Positions 1-9,293 of a stretch of DNA of 64,000 bases are shown piece after piece. A program made the position numbers and the translations under genes. The stretch is from the NCBI RefSeq assembly GCF_026625125.1, contig NZ_CP113097.1, forward strand, positions 1,798,001 to 1,862,000, given 5' to 3'. Below the pieces are notes generated by a model. That model searched no databases. It saw only the letters and a list, made by a program, of their open reading frames with translations, and was not told the DNA's origin. Position 1 is the stretch's first letter, and every line of letters starts with the position of its first letter. Origin of the DNA: Pseudomonas putida (lineage in GTDB: Bacteria > Pseudomonadota > Gammaproteobacteria > Pseudomonadales > Pseudomonadaceae).

Positions 1-307
1 CGATGCCGACGAAATCGACCTCGGCAAAGCCGCTGCCGGTGCCGCGGCGCAGCAGGTTGCGCGGGTCCGAGGTAGGGATTTCGCCATCGGCATCTGGCAC
101 CTTGGCTTCGCGGCCAATGTCATTGAGCCGCGGCACAGTGCCGAACAGCGCCAGGCACAGAGCGTCGAGCAAGGTGCTCTTGCCGGCACCGGTAGGCCCG
201 GTGATGGCGAACAGGCCTGCGCTGGCCAGGGGTTCGGCGGTGAAGTCGATGTCGACCGGGCCGGCCAGGGATGCCAGGTTCTTCAGGCGGATGGCGAGAA
301 TCTTCAT
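1..307 (-). CDS. sbcC: Exonuclease SbcC, N-terminal part (cut by window edge)
   Basis: The first 102 residues of the large SMC-like ATPase subunit of the SbcCD nuclease, which processes hairpins and blocked DNA ends. The Walker A motif GPTGAGKST is at about residues 35-43, followed by LLDALCLALFGTVPRL, as in the Rad50/SbcC ATP-binding head. The ATG at 305-307 overlaps the sbcD stop as ATGA, so the two subunits are translationally coupled. The coiled coil and C-terminal ATPase lobe lie beyond position 1. Confidence 0.93.
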   Translation of the reverse strand, partial: MKILAIRLKNLASLAGPVDIDFTAEPLASAGLFAITGPTGAGKSTLLDALCLALFGTVPRLNDIGREAKVPDADGEIPTSDPRNLLRRGTGSGFAEVDFVGI

Positions 308-1542
308 GGCTGTTCCTCTTCCAGCTGGACGTCCTGCAGCAGCAGGGCGAAGTCGGCCAGGGCCTGCTCGTCGGCCGGGTTGCCGTAAGCCTGTTCCCAG
401 GCGCGGCTGAACAAGTCCTGCGGGGTCATCTGCGACAGTTCGACGAACTCAAGCTCGCTTTCTTCGTCGTTACCACGGCCGGCATATTCGGCGCTGATGC
501 GGATCAGCCGCACCGCCTTGCCGTGCAGGGCGCTTTCGATCTGCTGGCGCAGGTCTGGCTGCGGCTCGTCCAGCAGCACGCGCACTTCGAGCCACGGCTG
601 GCGGTTGGGGTCGTCGAGCAGGTCGATCACCGGCAGTTCGGCAAGCTGCTCCAGCAGTTCGCCCAAGGGCGCAGGGCCGATGCGCTGCAGGGCCACGGCG
701 CGCGGCACCGGGCGCGGCTCGACGCTGACCAGCTCGGCGCCGTCGAGCTCGACTTCCAGCACCTGGTGCGGGTAGTTGATTTCGGCGAACGACAGTGGGA
801 TCGGCGAGCCGCTGTAGCGGATGCGGGTTTCGCGGTTGACCTTCTGCGGCTTGTGCAGGTGGCCCAGGGCAACGTAGCTGATGGCCTTGTCGAACAGTTT
901 GGCCGGAAGGGCTTCGGCGTTACCGATGATCAGGCTGCGCTCGGAGTCTTCGGACACCGCGCCACCGGCCATGTGCGCGTGGCTGATGGCGATCAGCGCC
1001 TGGTCCTTCTTGCGTTTTTTCTGCGCGGCCGCGATCAATTGCTGGTGCACCTGGTTGATGCCCTGCAGGTAGTCGTCACCCAACTGCGGGCCGGTGACTT
1101 CGGCTGGACGCAAAAAAGGCAGCGCCAGGCACCAGGCTGCGACCTTGCCGCGGCCGTTGGTCAGCGGGATCAGCAGGCGTTCGGCGTCCAGCTGGCCCTC
1201 ATCCAGCCAGTGCACGCGCCCTAGCGCGTGGGTGCGCAGACGCCGCATGAGCGCGGCGGGTAGCTCGATGCGCGAGCCGGAGTCATGGTTGCCGGCGATC
1301 ATCACGATGTCCAGCTTCGGCTGTTGCTCGTGGGCTTGGACGATGAAGTCGTATAGCCGCTCCTGAGCTTTGACCGGCGGGTTGACCGTGTCGAAGATGT
1401 CGCCGGCGATCAGCAGCGCGTCGGGCTGGCGCAAGCGCAGCTGGCCGAGCAGCCAGTCGAGGAAGCAGGCGTGTTCGAAGTCGCGTTCCTGGCCGTGCAG
1501 GCTTTGGCCCAGGTGCCAGTCGGAGGTGTGAAACAGACGCAT
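304..1542 (-). CDS. sbcD: Exonuclease SbcD, metallophosphoesterase subunit
   Basis: Mre11-like nuclease partner of SbcC. The protein begins MRLFHTSDWHLGQ and carries phosphoesterase motifs in order: SDWHLG, LIAGDIFD, AGNHDSGSR and GHLHKPQ, whose Asp, His and Asn residues bind two manganese ions. About 412 residues, normal for the family. I chose the ATG at 1540-1542 because family members start at this MRLFHTSDWH; an in-frame ATG at 1566 would add eight residues with no similarity. It is the first gene of an sbcDC operon and its stop overlaps the sbcC start. Confidence 0.93.
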   Translation of the reverse strand: MRLFHTSDWHLGQSLHGQERDFEHACFLDWLLGQLRLRQPDALLIAGDIFDTVNPPVKAQERLYDFIVQAHEQQPKLDIVMIAGNHDSGSRIELPAALMRRLRTHALGRVHWLDEGQLDAERLLIPLTNGRGKVAAWCLALPFLRPAEVTGPQLGDDYLQGINQVHQQLIAAAQKKRKKDQALIAISHAHMAGGAVSEDSERSLIIGNAEALPAKLFDKAISYVALGHLHKPQKVNRETRIRYSGSPIPLSFAEINYPHQVLEVELDGAELVSVEPRPVPRAVALQRIGPAPLGELLEQLAELPVIDLLDDPNRQPWLEVRVLLDEPQPDLRQQIESALHGKAVRLIRISAEYAGRGNDEESELEFVELSQMTPQDLFSRAWEQAYGNPADEQALADFALLLQDVQLEEEQP

Positions 1543-1852
1543 GGATGACCTGTTGGATTGGGACATGAAGGCTTCGGTGCTTGGCGTCATGACAGCGCCA
1601 AGGTGGCCTTCGAAGGAGGGCGGTATGGTAACTCAAGTGGCTTGGCGATTGTCTGGAGCCTGGCCGTGTTCGGTGCATTCAAAGGGCGGGGCAGTGCGCT
1701 ACAAGGGCAATCCATTATGCGAACGGGTCGACATAGTGGCCATCTGCTTGCTTGATGCCAGCCATCGCCGATGCTCTAATCCCTTACCCCGGCCGCGGCG
1801 CGTGCAGTGCTGCGGGTGTGGGCTACCGGATCCCATCTGAAAAGGAATTTTT
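1543..1852. other. Intergenic region between divergent sbcD and DUF2628 gene
   Basis: About 310 bases without a coding gene that I can support. It must hold the promoters of both divergent units. A good sigma-70 candidate for the rightward gene is described separately. I see no hairpin with a T-run and no repeat here. Confidence 0.6.
1752..1780 (+). promoter_or_regulatory. Candidate sigma-70 promoter for the DUF2628 gene
   Basis: TTGATG at 1752-1757, a 17-base spacer, then TCTAAT at 1775-1780. This is four and five matches to the -35 and -10 consensus with ideal spacing, about 70 bases before the ATG at 1853. Confidence 0.5.
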
Positions 1853-2284
1853 ATGCAAAGCACGCCACAAATCCAGGCCGACTACGCCAACCTCAAGCCT
1901 AAATGGCAGGAGCGGTTCGCCTTCTTCGATCAGCACGGCGGCCCACGTGAAGCGACCTACAAAGCGGCGTTCCGCGCTTTGCCGTTTCGCAAGAAACTGT
2001 TGATCAACAACAATTTCCTCGGATTCTTCTTTGGCCCGATCTACTGGTTCGTCCTGGGCATGTGGAAGAAGAACCTGGTCATGCTGGCCATCATCATTGG
2101 CGTCGGGCTGCTTGAAGGTGTTTACGAGGCTGCCACGGGTAATGCAGTGCCTCGGGCGCTGGATCAAGGCTTCAGTGTGGCCTTTGCCGTGTTGTACGGC
2201 ATGTTGACCAATTACGCTTATTACCTGAAACAGACCAAAGGCGAGCAGGGCTGGAACCCGTTTCAGGGTCACCGCTTCATCTGA
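1853..2284 (+). CDS. DUF2628 domain membrane protein
   Basis: A 143-residue protein of unknown function. A soluble N-terminus (about 1-50, charged) is followed by LPFRKKLLINNNFLGFFFGPIYWF, then hydrophobic stretches at about residues 60-95 and 108-125, the pattern of the DUF2628 family of small inner-membrane proteins. The ATG at 1853 has an AAGGAA Shine-Dalgarno seven bases upstream. It is monocistronic, convergent with the bat operon. No partner gene suggests a role. Confidence 0.75.
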   Translation: MQSTPQIQADYANLKPKWQERFAFFDQHGGPREATYKAAFRALPFRKKLLINNNFLGFFFGPIYWFVLGMWKKNLVMLAIIIGVGLLEGVYEAATGNAVPRALDQGFSVAFAVLYGMLTNYAYYLKQTKGEQGWNPFQGHRFI

Positions 2285-2344
2285 TCGCTCAGGGTTGTCG
2301 CAGAGCGGGAGCAGTCAGGATCGCATCCTGGTTTGGACGGGCTT

Positions 2345-2372
2345 GTCTGACGTGCGCTACAGCACGCTAGAC
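2345..2372. terminator. Hairpin between convergent DUF2628 gene and batD
   Basis: GTCT-GA-CGTGC, loop GCTACA, GCACG-CT-AGAC: a 4+5 bp stem with a small internal loop in the 109-base convergent gap. There is no strong T-run, so its role as a terminator is only likely. Confidence 0.4.
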
Positions 2373-2393
2373 GGGCCCGCGCCCCTCTCCCAA

Positions 2394-4019
2394 TCACTTC
2401 GGATAAAGCGGTGGCAAGCCCCCTGGCTCCCCAGACGGCAGTAACACGTGTTCTGCCGGTGGAATCGTCCCTATCGCCCGCCACAGATCCTCTCCCTGCC
2501 AATATTGGCCGCTCTCGCTATACAACGCCCCGTTCAAACCATCCAAAGCATCCGACAGCGGCACGAACCGCGCCGCCATCTCCGCCAGGGTCTCTGGCTG
2601 TTGCCGCGCCCAGGCATCGAGCGCCTGGCGGGTGGCCTGTGGGTCGTTGGCCTGGCAGGCGCGCTTGAGGTCGTCCAGCAGGGTGCGTGGGCTGGGGCCA
2701 GTCTGGGCGGCCCGCAGCACGGCCGGTTGCGAGCGGGCGCGCCACCACAGGGTGAAGCCCAGTAGCGTGGTCAGGGCGAACACCAGGGTGGCGAGCTGCC
2801 AGGGCCACAGCCGGCTGCTGCCCGTGCTGGCATCACCGACCGGGCTCTCGGCGCTCAGGGCCGGGTTGTCCTGCACGTTAAGGGTGCGCGCAGGCAAGCT
2901 GGAATGCTCCAGGTGGTCTTCGCGGGTGTTCCACCAGGTGACTTCCAGTGCCGGCAGCGCCAGCTCGCCACTGTGGGTCGGCACCAGTGCTTCGCGCTCC
3001 TCGCGGTTGGCGGTCATGCCGCGCTCGCTGATTTCGTTGCGCAGCAGCGGTTGGTCCGGGTAGCGGCGCAGGCCGACGATTTCGGTGGCCGGCAATTGCG
3101 GCAGTTGGGTGCTGGACAGCCCCTCGGCGCGCAGGGTGATGCTGCGGGTCAGGGAGTCGCCTATCTGGGTTGGCTGTGTGCCGGGGTCGGGGTTCCAGTG
3201 TTCTTCGAGGGCCAGGCTACGGGCTGGCAACCACGGTTCGGCTGCGGGCCAGGCGGCGGGGATAGGGCGAACGTTCAGGCGCAGCGGCAGCGAACTGACC
3301 TGTACCTGGCGGCCTGTACGTGCGCTGCCCGCAGGCTGCTGCGCATTATCGGCGGCAGTGGCGGTGAACGTGAGGGGCGCGATGTCCAGGCTGCCGCTCT
3401 GCTGCGGATAGAGTGCGTAGCGTGTCTCGATCACCCCGTGGCGTACGCCGTTGATGTCCTTCTCATAGGTACGCGAGTCCCCCAGCGGTTCGACTTTGGC
3501 GTTTTCCAGGCGCAGCGGGCTAAGGCTGCTGTCGTCGTACAGCGACACCGAATGGTAGATGCGCAAGGTCAGCACGGCCTGCGCCTGGACATAGACATCA
3601 CTGGTGTCCAGGGTAGCCTCGATGAACACCTGGGACGCGCTGTCCGGGCGGTCGGCATCCGCTTGCACCACCTGCAGGTCGATGGCCTGGCTGCGCGATT
3701 GCCCCAGTTGCAGCTCAGGGATACGCAAGCTGCCGCTGCGCCGCGGCAGCAGGGTAATGATCCAGCGAGTGCTGGCCCGGGTCTCGCCATCGAGGGTGTG
3801 CAGGCTGTTCAGTTGACGCGTGCCGCGTACTTCGAAGTCGCCGTCCAGGGCGCGCAGGTCGGGCTTGCCGAACTGGGTCACGTCCTGGCTTTCGAGGGTC
3901 AGCTCCAAGGTTTCACCGGCCTCCAGGCGGGTGCGGTCGACACTGGCCTGCAGGGTCGGTTCGGCCTGGGCGAGCACGGCCCATATCAGGCTGAGGAGAA
4001 AGACGCCAAGGCGACTCAT
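2394..4019 (-). CDS. batD: BatD-like protein (oxygen tolerance family)
   Basis: A 541-residue membrane-anchored periplasmic protein ending the bat operon. A signal peptide (MSRLGVFLLSLIWAVLAQA, cleaved near residue 19) is followed by beta-rich repeats typical of BatD, such as TRLEAGETLELTLES. A transmembrane helix lies near residue 400 (LWPWQLATLVFALTTLLG) and a cytoplasmic tail of about 120 residues follows. The ATG at 4017-4019 overlaps the stop of batB/C as ATGA. Bat genes with MoxR are linked to stress or oxygen tolerance in some bacteria; the molecular role here is unproven. Confidence 0.82.
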   Translation of the reverse strand: MSRLGVFLLSLIWAVLAQAEPTLQASVDRTRLEAGETLELTLESQDVTQFGKPDLRALDGDFEVRGTRQLNSLHTLDGETRASTRWIITLLPRRSGSLRIPELQLGQSRSQAIDLQVVQADADRPDSASQVFIEATLDTSDVYVQAQAVLTLRIYHSVSLYDDSSLSPLRLENAKVEPLGDSRTYEKDINGVRHGVIETRYALYPQQSGSLDIAPLTFTATAADNAQQPAGSARTGRQVQVSSLPLRLNVRPIPAAWPAAEPWLPARSLALEEHWNPDPGTQPTQIGDSLTRSITLRAEGLSSTQLPQLPATEIVGLRRYPDQPLLRNEISERGMTANREEREALVPTHSGELALPALEVTWWNTREDHLEHSSLPARTLNVQDNPALSAESPVGDASTGSSRLWPWQLATLVFALTTLLGFTLWWRARSQPAVLRAAQTGPSPRTLLDDLKRACQANDPQATRQALDAWARQQPETLAEMAARFVPLSDALDGLNGALYSESGQYWQGEDLWRAIGTIPPAEHVLLPSGEPGGLPPLYPK

Positions 4020-5734
4020 CGTTGGGATTCCTGATGCAATTGCTGTTCGTACCAGAATTTTCGTCGCAGCAGCTGCGCCGGGTTGTCGGGGATCTCCCGC
4101 AGCCATTGTTCCAGGGCTTGGCGTTGTTCGGCATCGAGGCTGGTCGATACCGGCCGCTTGGGCGGCTGGGTGATGCTGTCATCGTCGCCCACCTGGTTAC
4201 CGGGTGCGGCCTGGTTGTTGCCACTGCCTTCAACGGGTTGATCGGTGTTTGTCTGTTCTTCGCTGCCCGGCGAACCCTGGGCGGGGCTGCTCGCCGAGCT
4301 GCTGTTGCCCTCGGTCTCGCTGCCCGGCGTGCCTTGGGCATCGTCTTGGGCCGGTTGTTCCTCGGCCTGGCCTTGACGCTGCTGTAACAGTTGCTGGACC
4401 AGGGCCTGGTTGTCCAGCGCCGGCTTCAGGTCGGGTTGATGCTCCAGGGCCTGCTCGTAAGCATCCAGGGCGGCTTCCAGCTCACCGCTGCGAGCCAGGG
4501 CGTTGCCTCGATTGTAGTGGGCAGCGGCGGTATTGGCTTGGCCGAAGGCGGTGGCGGCAGCGGCATAGTCACCGGCCTGGTACAGCGCCATGCCGCGCCA
4601 TTGCGGGTCCTGGAAGTGCCGCGCGGCTTCCACCGGGCGGTTTTGTTCAAGCAGGCGTTGGCCTTGCTGATCGGGGCGCAACCACAGGTCATTGAACTCG
4701 AACGCCTGGCTCGGCTGCGGCAGGGCCAGCAGCAGCGGCAGGCAGAACAGCCAGCCGCGCCGACCGGCGCAGGCGGCCAGCAGCAACAGGGGTATCAACA
4801 GCCAGTAGCCTTGGTCGGCCCAGCTGTCGAGCTGCAGGTTCTGGCCGTCATTGCGCAGGATGCGCGGGTTGTCGTACAGGCCGAGGCCACGCAGGTCGAG
4901 GTCGTCGATCCGGGCATGACGGTAGCGTCCTCCGGTGCCGTTGATGAACGCCCTGAGCCCGCCGCTGTCCAGGCGCGGTACCAGAATGCCGCCTTGCTCG
5001 TCCTTGAGAAACTCGCCGTTGGCCTGGCGGACCGGCGCCCCTTCGCGGGTACCGATGCCGAGCATCAACAGGCTCGGGCCCTGGCGGCCAAGGGCCTGGA
5101 CAATGCCCTGGCGTTCCGGGTCGCTCAATGCCGAACCGATCAGCAACAGGCGGCCTTCGCCCAGGCCGCTTTGCGCCAGCAGGGCCAGGCCCTTCTGCAC
5201 GGCCAGGTCGGCGCGCTGGCCGGGCTGCGGCATGATCGACGGGTCGATGGCCTCGAGCAGGTTGCGCGTGGTGCTCAGGTCGTCGGACAGCGGCACCAAG
5301 GTGTGTGCGCTGCCGGCGTAGACGATCAAGGCCGTCTGGCTGTCGCGACGGTGTTCGAGCAGGTCAAGGACCTTGCGCCGCGCCTGCTGCAGCCGGTTGG
5401 GCGGCGTGTCCTGGGCAAGCATCTGCGGGGTCAGCTCCAGCAGGATCACCAGCGGGTCGGCCGGGCGTTGGCGGGTTTCTTCCAGGCGCTGCCAGCTCGG
5501 CCCGAGCAGCGCCAGCACCGTCAGTAACCAGGCAAGGCCCAGTGCGACCCAGGGCATTTTGCTGTGGCTGCCGCTGCCGCCACCGAGCAGCACCGGGTGG
5601 AAGGCCGGCGGCAGGATCATCTGCCAGCGCCCGGCGCGCCTGCGCCGGTGCCAGAGCTTGAACACCAGCCAGGCGAGCAGCGGTACCACCAGCAGCCAGA
5701 GTGGGCGCAACCAGTGCGGCCAGAGGTCGATCAT
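4016..5734 (-). CDS. BatB/BatC-like fusion: VWA domain plus TPR repeats
   Basis: A 572-residue protein combining a BatB-type von Willebrand A domain (about 90-300) with a BatC-type TPR region (about 375-450, including MALYQAGDYAAAATAF and HYNRGNALARSGELEAAL). The N-terminal hydrophobic segments (about 10-25 and 62-78) and another near 305-340 flank the VWA domain. A Gln/Glu/Ser/Gly-rich tail spans about 455-520. The metal site expected as DxSxS reads ELTPQM at 100-105, so the MIDAS is degenerate, unlike neighbouring BatA. Both ends overlap neighbours as ATGA, so the operon is translationally coupled. Confidence 0.82.
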   Translation of the reverse strand: MIDLWPHWLRPLWLLVVPLLAWLVFKLWHRRRRAGRWQMILPPAFHPVLLGGGSGSHSKMPWVALGLAWLLTVLALLGPSWQRLEETRQRPADPLVILLELTPQMLAQDTPPNRLQQARRKVLDLLEHRRDSQTALIVYAGSAHTLVPLSDDLSTTRNLLEAIDPSIMPQPGQRADLAVQKGLALLAQSGLGEGRLLLIGSALSDPERQGIVQALGRQGPSLLMLGIGTREGAPVRQANGEFLKDEQGGILVPRLDSGGLRAFINGTGGRYRHARIDDLDLRGLGLYDNPRILRNDGQNLQLDSWADQGYWLLIPLLLLAACAGRRGWLFCLPLLLALPQPSQAFEFNDLWLRPDQQGQRLLEQNRPVEAARHFQDPQWRGMALYQAGDYAAAATAFGQANTAAAHYNRGNALARSGELEAALDAYEQALEHQPDLKPALDNQALVQQLLQQRQGQAEEQPAQDDAQGTPGSETEGNSSSASSPAQGSPGSEEQTNTDQPVEGSGNNQAAPGNQVGDDDSITQPPKRPVSTSLDAEQRQALEQWLREIPDNPAQLLRRKFWYEQQLHQESQR

Positions 5735-6807
5735 CGCCGCCTCCTCAGGCGCAGCCTTTTGAGGCGCTCACGCCATTGCGGGTGGGGCTGCAGGAAGCGT
5801 GGCCGGCGCAGCGCACGCTGCAGCAGGTTGTCTGGCCATTGCACCGCCACCACCAGCAGCACGCTGAGCAGCAAGGCCAGGGCCAGTGGCCAGGCGTACA
5901 AAGCAGTTGCCGTGCGGGCCTGGGTTGGCTGCTGGGCGACCGGTTCGAGCTGGTCGAGGGTATCGCCGATCGCATCCAGTTCGGCGCCGTCGTGGGCACG
6001 GAAGTAGGCGCCATGGGTCAGGTCGGCGATTTCCTTCAGTGAGGCTTCGTCCAGGTCCAGGCTGGGGTTGAGGCCGAGCAGGCCCGGCGTACCGCTGGCC
6101 TCGGGGTTGGCGCCGATGCCGATGGTGTAGATGCGCACGTCTTCCTGGGCGGCCAGGCGGGCAGCGGTCAATGGATGGATCCGCCCGCCGTTGTTGGCAC
6201 CGTCGGTGATCAGTACCAGCACCCGGCTCTGCGCCGGCCGCTCGCGCAAGCGCTTGACCGCCAGGCCGATGGCGTCGCCGATGGCGGTGTTCTTGCCGGC
6301 GATGCCAATCTGCGCTTCGTCGAGGAAGGTGCGTACGGTACGCCGGTCAAAGGTCAGGGGGGCCTGCAGGTACGCCTGGCTGCCGAACAGGATCAGGCCG
6401 ACGCGGTCGCCTTCGCGGTTTTGCAGGAAATCGCCCATCAGCGCCTTGACCAAGTCGAGGCGGCTGACCTCTTCGCCCTGCCACTGCATATCGGGGAAAT
6501 CCATGGAGCCGGACACATCCACCGCCACCAGCAGGTCCCGGCCGCTGGCGGCCACCGGTAGCGGTTCGCCCAGCCACTGCGGACGGGCAGCGGCGAGCAG
6601 CAGCAACAGCCAGATCAGCGCGAACGGTGCCTGCTGGCGCAAGGTCGGCAGGTTCAGCCGTGCCCGACGCCCGGCCAGGCTTTCGAGTTCGTTGAGAAAG
6701 CCTACCTTGAGCACCGGTTCGCCGCTGTCGGCGGCAGGCAGCAGCAGGCGCGCCAGCCTCGGCAGCGGCAGCAGCAGGAAAATCCACGGCCAGGCCAGTT
6801 CAAACAT
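5731..6807 (-). CDS. batA: BatA-like VWA domain membrane protein
   Basis: A 358-residue membrane protein with an intact MIDAS, DVSGSM at 97-102, followed by the conserved TDG (LVLITDGANNGG). Hydrophobic helices near the N-terminus (MFELAWPWIFLLLPLP and about 60-75) and at about 320-342 place the VWA domain in the periplasm. I start it at the ATG 6805-6807, which overlaps the end of the DUF4381 gene by eight bases, because MFELAWPW matches the family start. It probably forms a MoxR-dependent complex with the adjacent VWA/TPR protein and BatD. Confidence 0.85.
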   Translation of the reverse strand: MFELAWPWIFLLLPLPRLARLLLPAADSGEPVLKVGFLNELESLAGRRARLNLPTLRQQAPFALIWLLLLLAAARPQWLGEPLPVAASGRDLLVAVDVSGSMDFPDMQWQGEEVSRLDLVKALMGDFLQNREGDRVGLILFGSQAYLQAPLTFDRRTVRTFLDEAQIGIAGKNTAIGDAIGLAVKRLRERPAQSRVLVLITDGANNGGRIHPLTAARLAAQEDVRIYTIGIGANPEASGTPGLLGLNPSLDLDEASLKEIADLTHGAYFRAHDGAELDAIGDTLDQLEPVAQQPTQARTATALYAWPLALALLLSVLLVVAVQWPDNLLQRALRRPRFLQPHPQWRERLKRLRLRRRR

Positions 6808-7294
6808 GTTTGCGGATCCAGGTTTCGACGGCCTGACTGAGCCCGGCAATGGCCTTGTCGTCAAGCTTGCATTCCGGCTTGTACGCGCCTTCTACCAGCA
6901 CCATCCAGCGGGTCAGGCCGGCAGCGGGGCAGCGGTTGTCGAGGAACGCCAGCCACTGGCGGCCATTGAGGGTATGGCTGTTGGCGCCAGGGTAGTGGTT
7001 GCGGCACAGGCGCTTGAGCAAGGCGTTGATCTGTTGCAGCCAGGCCCCGGCCGGTGCGCCGTCGTAGGGGCGCGGCAGCAGGGCCAGCTCGGCCAGGGCT
7101 TCCAGGCGTACCGGGTCCAGCGGTTGCTCGGCACGCACTATCCTGCGCTTGCCGGGGCGCCAGCGGCGCAGCCGCCACAGGCCCCAGGCCAGGAAGGGGA
7201 GGACGCCAAGCAGCAGCCACCAGCCAGGTGCCGGTGGCCACAGGCCGATCGCTGAAGGAGGTATCAGCGGTTGCAACTGGTCCAGAGGGTTCAT
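6800..7294 (-). CDS. DUF4381 membrane protein of the bat operon
   Basis: A 164-residue protein: the short N-terminus NPLDQLQPLIPPSAIGLWPPAPGW is followed by one transmembrane helix (WWLLLGVLPFLAWGLW), a basic stretch and a cytoplasmic domain. This is the DUF4381 pattern, regularly found between DUF58 and batA. I prefer the ATG at 7292-7294; an in-frame start at 7336 would overlap the DUF58 gene. Function unknown beyond its fixed place in MoxR/Bat operons. Confidence 0.78.
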   Translation of the reverse strand: MNPLDQLQPLIPPSAIGLWPPAPGWWLLLGVLPFLAWGLWRLRRWRPGKRRIVRAEQPLDPVRLEALAELALLPRPYDGAPAGAWLQQINALLKRLCRNHYPGANSHTLNGRQWLAFLDNRCPAAGLTRWMVLVEGAYKPECKLDDKAIAGLSQAVETWIRKHV

Positions 7295-7307
7295 TGGGCG
7301 CTGCTCT

Positions 7308-8252
7308 TCATGAACCGCTCCGTGGGCGCTGTGCATTCAGGTATTCGCGCAGTTGCTCGATCATTTCGCTCTGGGTGCTCAGGGGCATCAGCAGCACGCG
7401 CAGCTTCTGGGCCATCAGCTCCCAGCGTTCTATGCGTGCTTCGGCCTGCTGACGGTAGGCCTGGCGCAGGTTGGTGTCCAGGGTGTCGAGCTCCAGGTGC
7501 GCGCCGCGCTGGGAGAAACGCAGCAGGCCTGCTGCAGGCAAGGCATGGTCGAGGGGGTCGGACACTGGCATCAGCAGCAGGTCACAATGGCGCGAGAGCA
7601 TCGCCAGGTGCTGTTCAGCCTGGGGGCTGAGTGAGCGCTCGTCGCAAATGACGATGGCCAGGCTGCCTGGGCGCAGTACTTCACGCGCGCGGCGTAGCGC
7701 CAGGCCCAGGCTGTCGGCGTGGGGCGCGGCTTCGGTGTGCAGCGCCTGATTGACCTTCGCCATACGGTTGAGCAGCTGCAGCAGGCTCTGCTTGCTGCGC
7801 CGCGGCTTGATTTCGTGGTGCTCATCATCGCCGAACACCAACCCGCCGATGCGGTCGTTGTGGCCCAGCGCCGCCCAACCGAACAGCGCCGCGGCCTGGG
7901 CCGCAAGCACTGACTTGAACATCAGCCCCGAGCCGAAGAACAGGCGCTGGCTTTGCTCGACGAGGATGAAGATCGGCCGCTCGCGCTCTTCATGGAACAG
8001 CTTGGTATGCGGCTCTTGGGTGCGTGCGGTGACCCGCCAGTCGATGTTGCGTACGTCGTCACCGGCCTGATAGACGCGCACCTGGTCGAAGTCCACGCCG
8101 CGCCCGCGCAGCTTGGAGTGGTGCAGGCCGACCAGCGGGCTGCGCTGGCCAGGCCGGGAGAACAACTGGATTTCGCGCACGCGGTGGCGCATGTCGATCA
8201 GCTCGGCGAGGCCGATGCGGATGCCGGGTTCGGCCTGCTGAGCGGTGGGCAT
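7308..8252 (-). CDS. DUF58 domain protein of the bat operon
   Basis: A 314-residue soluble protein with the DUF58 core: VRVYQAGDDVRNIDW, then RTQEPHTKLFHEERERP, and a degenerate VWA-like strand ILVEQSQRL. DUF58 proteins partner MoxR AAA+ ATPases. The start is the ATG at 8250-8252, four bases after the moxR stop; upstream in-frame codons lie inside moxR and encode no conserved sequence. It follows moxR and precedes the DUF4381 gene. Confidence 0.85.
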   Translation of the reverse strand: MPTAQQAEPGIRIGLAELIDMRHRVREIQLFSRPGQRSPLVGLHHSKLRGRGVDFDQVRVYQAGDDVRNIDWRVTARTQEPHTKLFHEERERPIFILVEQSQRLFFGSGLMFKSVLAAQAAALFGWAALGHNDRIGGLVFGDDEHHEIKPRRSKQSLLQLLNRMAKVNQALHTEAAPHADSLGLALRRAREVLRPGSLAIVICDERSLSPQAEQHLAMLSRHCDLLLMPVSDPLDHALPAAGLLRFSQRGAHLELDTLDTNLRQAYRQQAEARIERWELMAQKLRVLLMPLSTQSEMIEQLREYLNAQRPRSGS

Positions 8253-8256
8253 GGGG

Positions 8257-9216
8257 TCAGGCAACGGCGACGACGTCAAGGATGCGCTGGACCACGCGAT
8301 CCTGGTCGACCCCGGCCGCTTCGGCTTCAAAGGACAGGATGATGCGATGGCGCAGCACGTCGAACAGTACGGCCTGGATATCCTCGGGGCTGACGAAGTC
8401 GCGCCCGGCCAGCCAGGCATGCGCCCGTGCACAACGATCCAGGGCGATGGAGCCGCGCGGGCTGGCGCCATAGGCGATCCAGTCGGCCAGCTCGGTATCG
8501 AACTTGGCCGGTGTGCGCGTGGCCATCACCAGTTGCACCAGGTATTCCTCTACCGCGTCGGCCATGTACAGGCCGAGGATTTCCTTGCGTGCGGCAAAGA
8601 TGGCCTGCTGGCTGACACGCCGTTCAGGTTTGACTTCGCCTCCCAGCGCTTCACCGCGGGCCTGGGCAAGAATGCGTCGCTCCACTGCCGCATCGGGGAA
8701 ACCGATCTTCACGTGCATCAGAAAACGGTCGAGCTGGGCCTCCGGCAGCGGGTAGGTGCCTTCCTGCTCGATCGGGTTCTGCGTGGCCATGACCAGAAAC
8801 AGCGGCGACAGGTCGTACGTACTGCGCCCGACACTGACCTGGCGTTCGGCCATTGCCTCGAGTAACGCCGACTGCACCTTGGCGGGTGCCCGGTTGATTT
8901 CGTCGGCCAGCACCAGGTTGTGGAAGATCGGCCCCTGCTGGAAGACGAAACTGCCGGTTTCCGGGCGATAGATTTCAGTGCCCGTGATGTCGGCCGGGAG
9001 CAGGTCGGGCGTGAACTGGATGCGATGGAACTGCGCTTCGACACCTTCGGCCAGCTCTTTGATGGCCTTGGTCTTGGCCAGGCCCGGGGCGCCCTCAACC
9101 AGCATGTGGCCGTCGGCCAGCAGCACGATCAACAGCCGCTCGACCAGTTTTTCCTGGCCTAGGATCTGGGAGGAAAGAAAGGTGCGTAGCGCGATCAGCG
9201 CTTCACGGTGTTCCAT
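8257..9216 (-). CDS. moxR: MoxR-family AAA+ ATPase
   Basis: First gene of the bat operon, 319 residues. Walker A is GAPGLAKT (42-49), Walker B is LVLADEINRAP, sensor 1 is VMATQNPIEQEGTYPLPEAQ, and the lid domain follows. MoxR ATPases act as chaperones that help assemble metal-bound or VWA-domain complexes. The start ATG at 9214-9216 has AGGAA upstream. The order moxR-DUF58-DUF4381-batA-batB/C-batD, with overlaps or gaps below 15 bases, argues for one transcript. Confidence 0.9.
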   Translation of the reverse strand: MEHREALIALRTFLSSQILGQEKLVERLLIVLLADGHMLVEGAPGLAKTKAIKELAEGVEAQFHRIQFTPDLLPADITGTEIYRPETGSFVFQQGPIFHNLVLADEINRAPAKVQSALLEAMAERQVSVGRSTYDLSPLFLVMATQNPIEQEGTYPLPEAQLDRFLMHVKIGFPDAAVERRILAQARGEALGGEVKPERRVSQQAIFAARKEILGLYMADAVEEYLVQLVMATRTPAKFDTELADWIAYGASPRGSIALDRCARAHAWLAGRDFVSPEDIQAVLFDVLRHRIILSFEAEAAGVDQDRVVQRILDVVAVA

Positions 9217-9293
9217 CGGCGGCGGTTCCTGGGATTGGGCCAGGGCGGGCGCGTAGCGCGACGGACCTGGCAGGGGTGGATACTTTAATCTAT

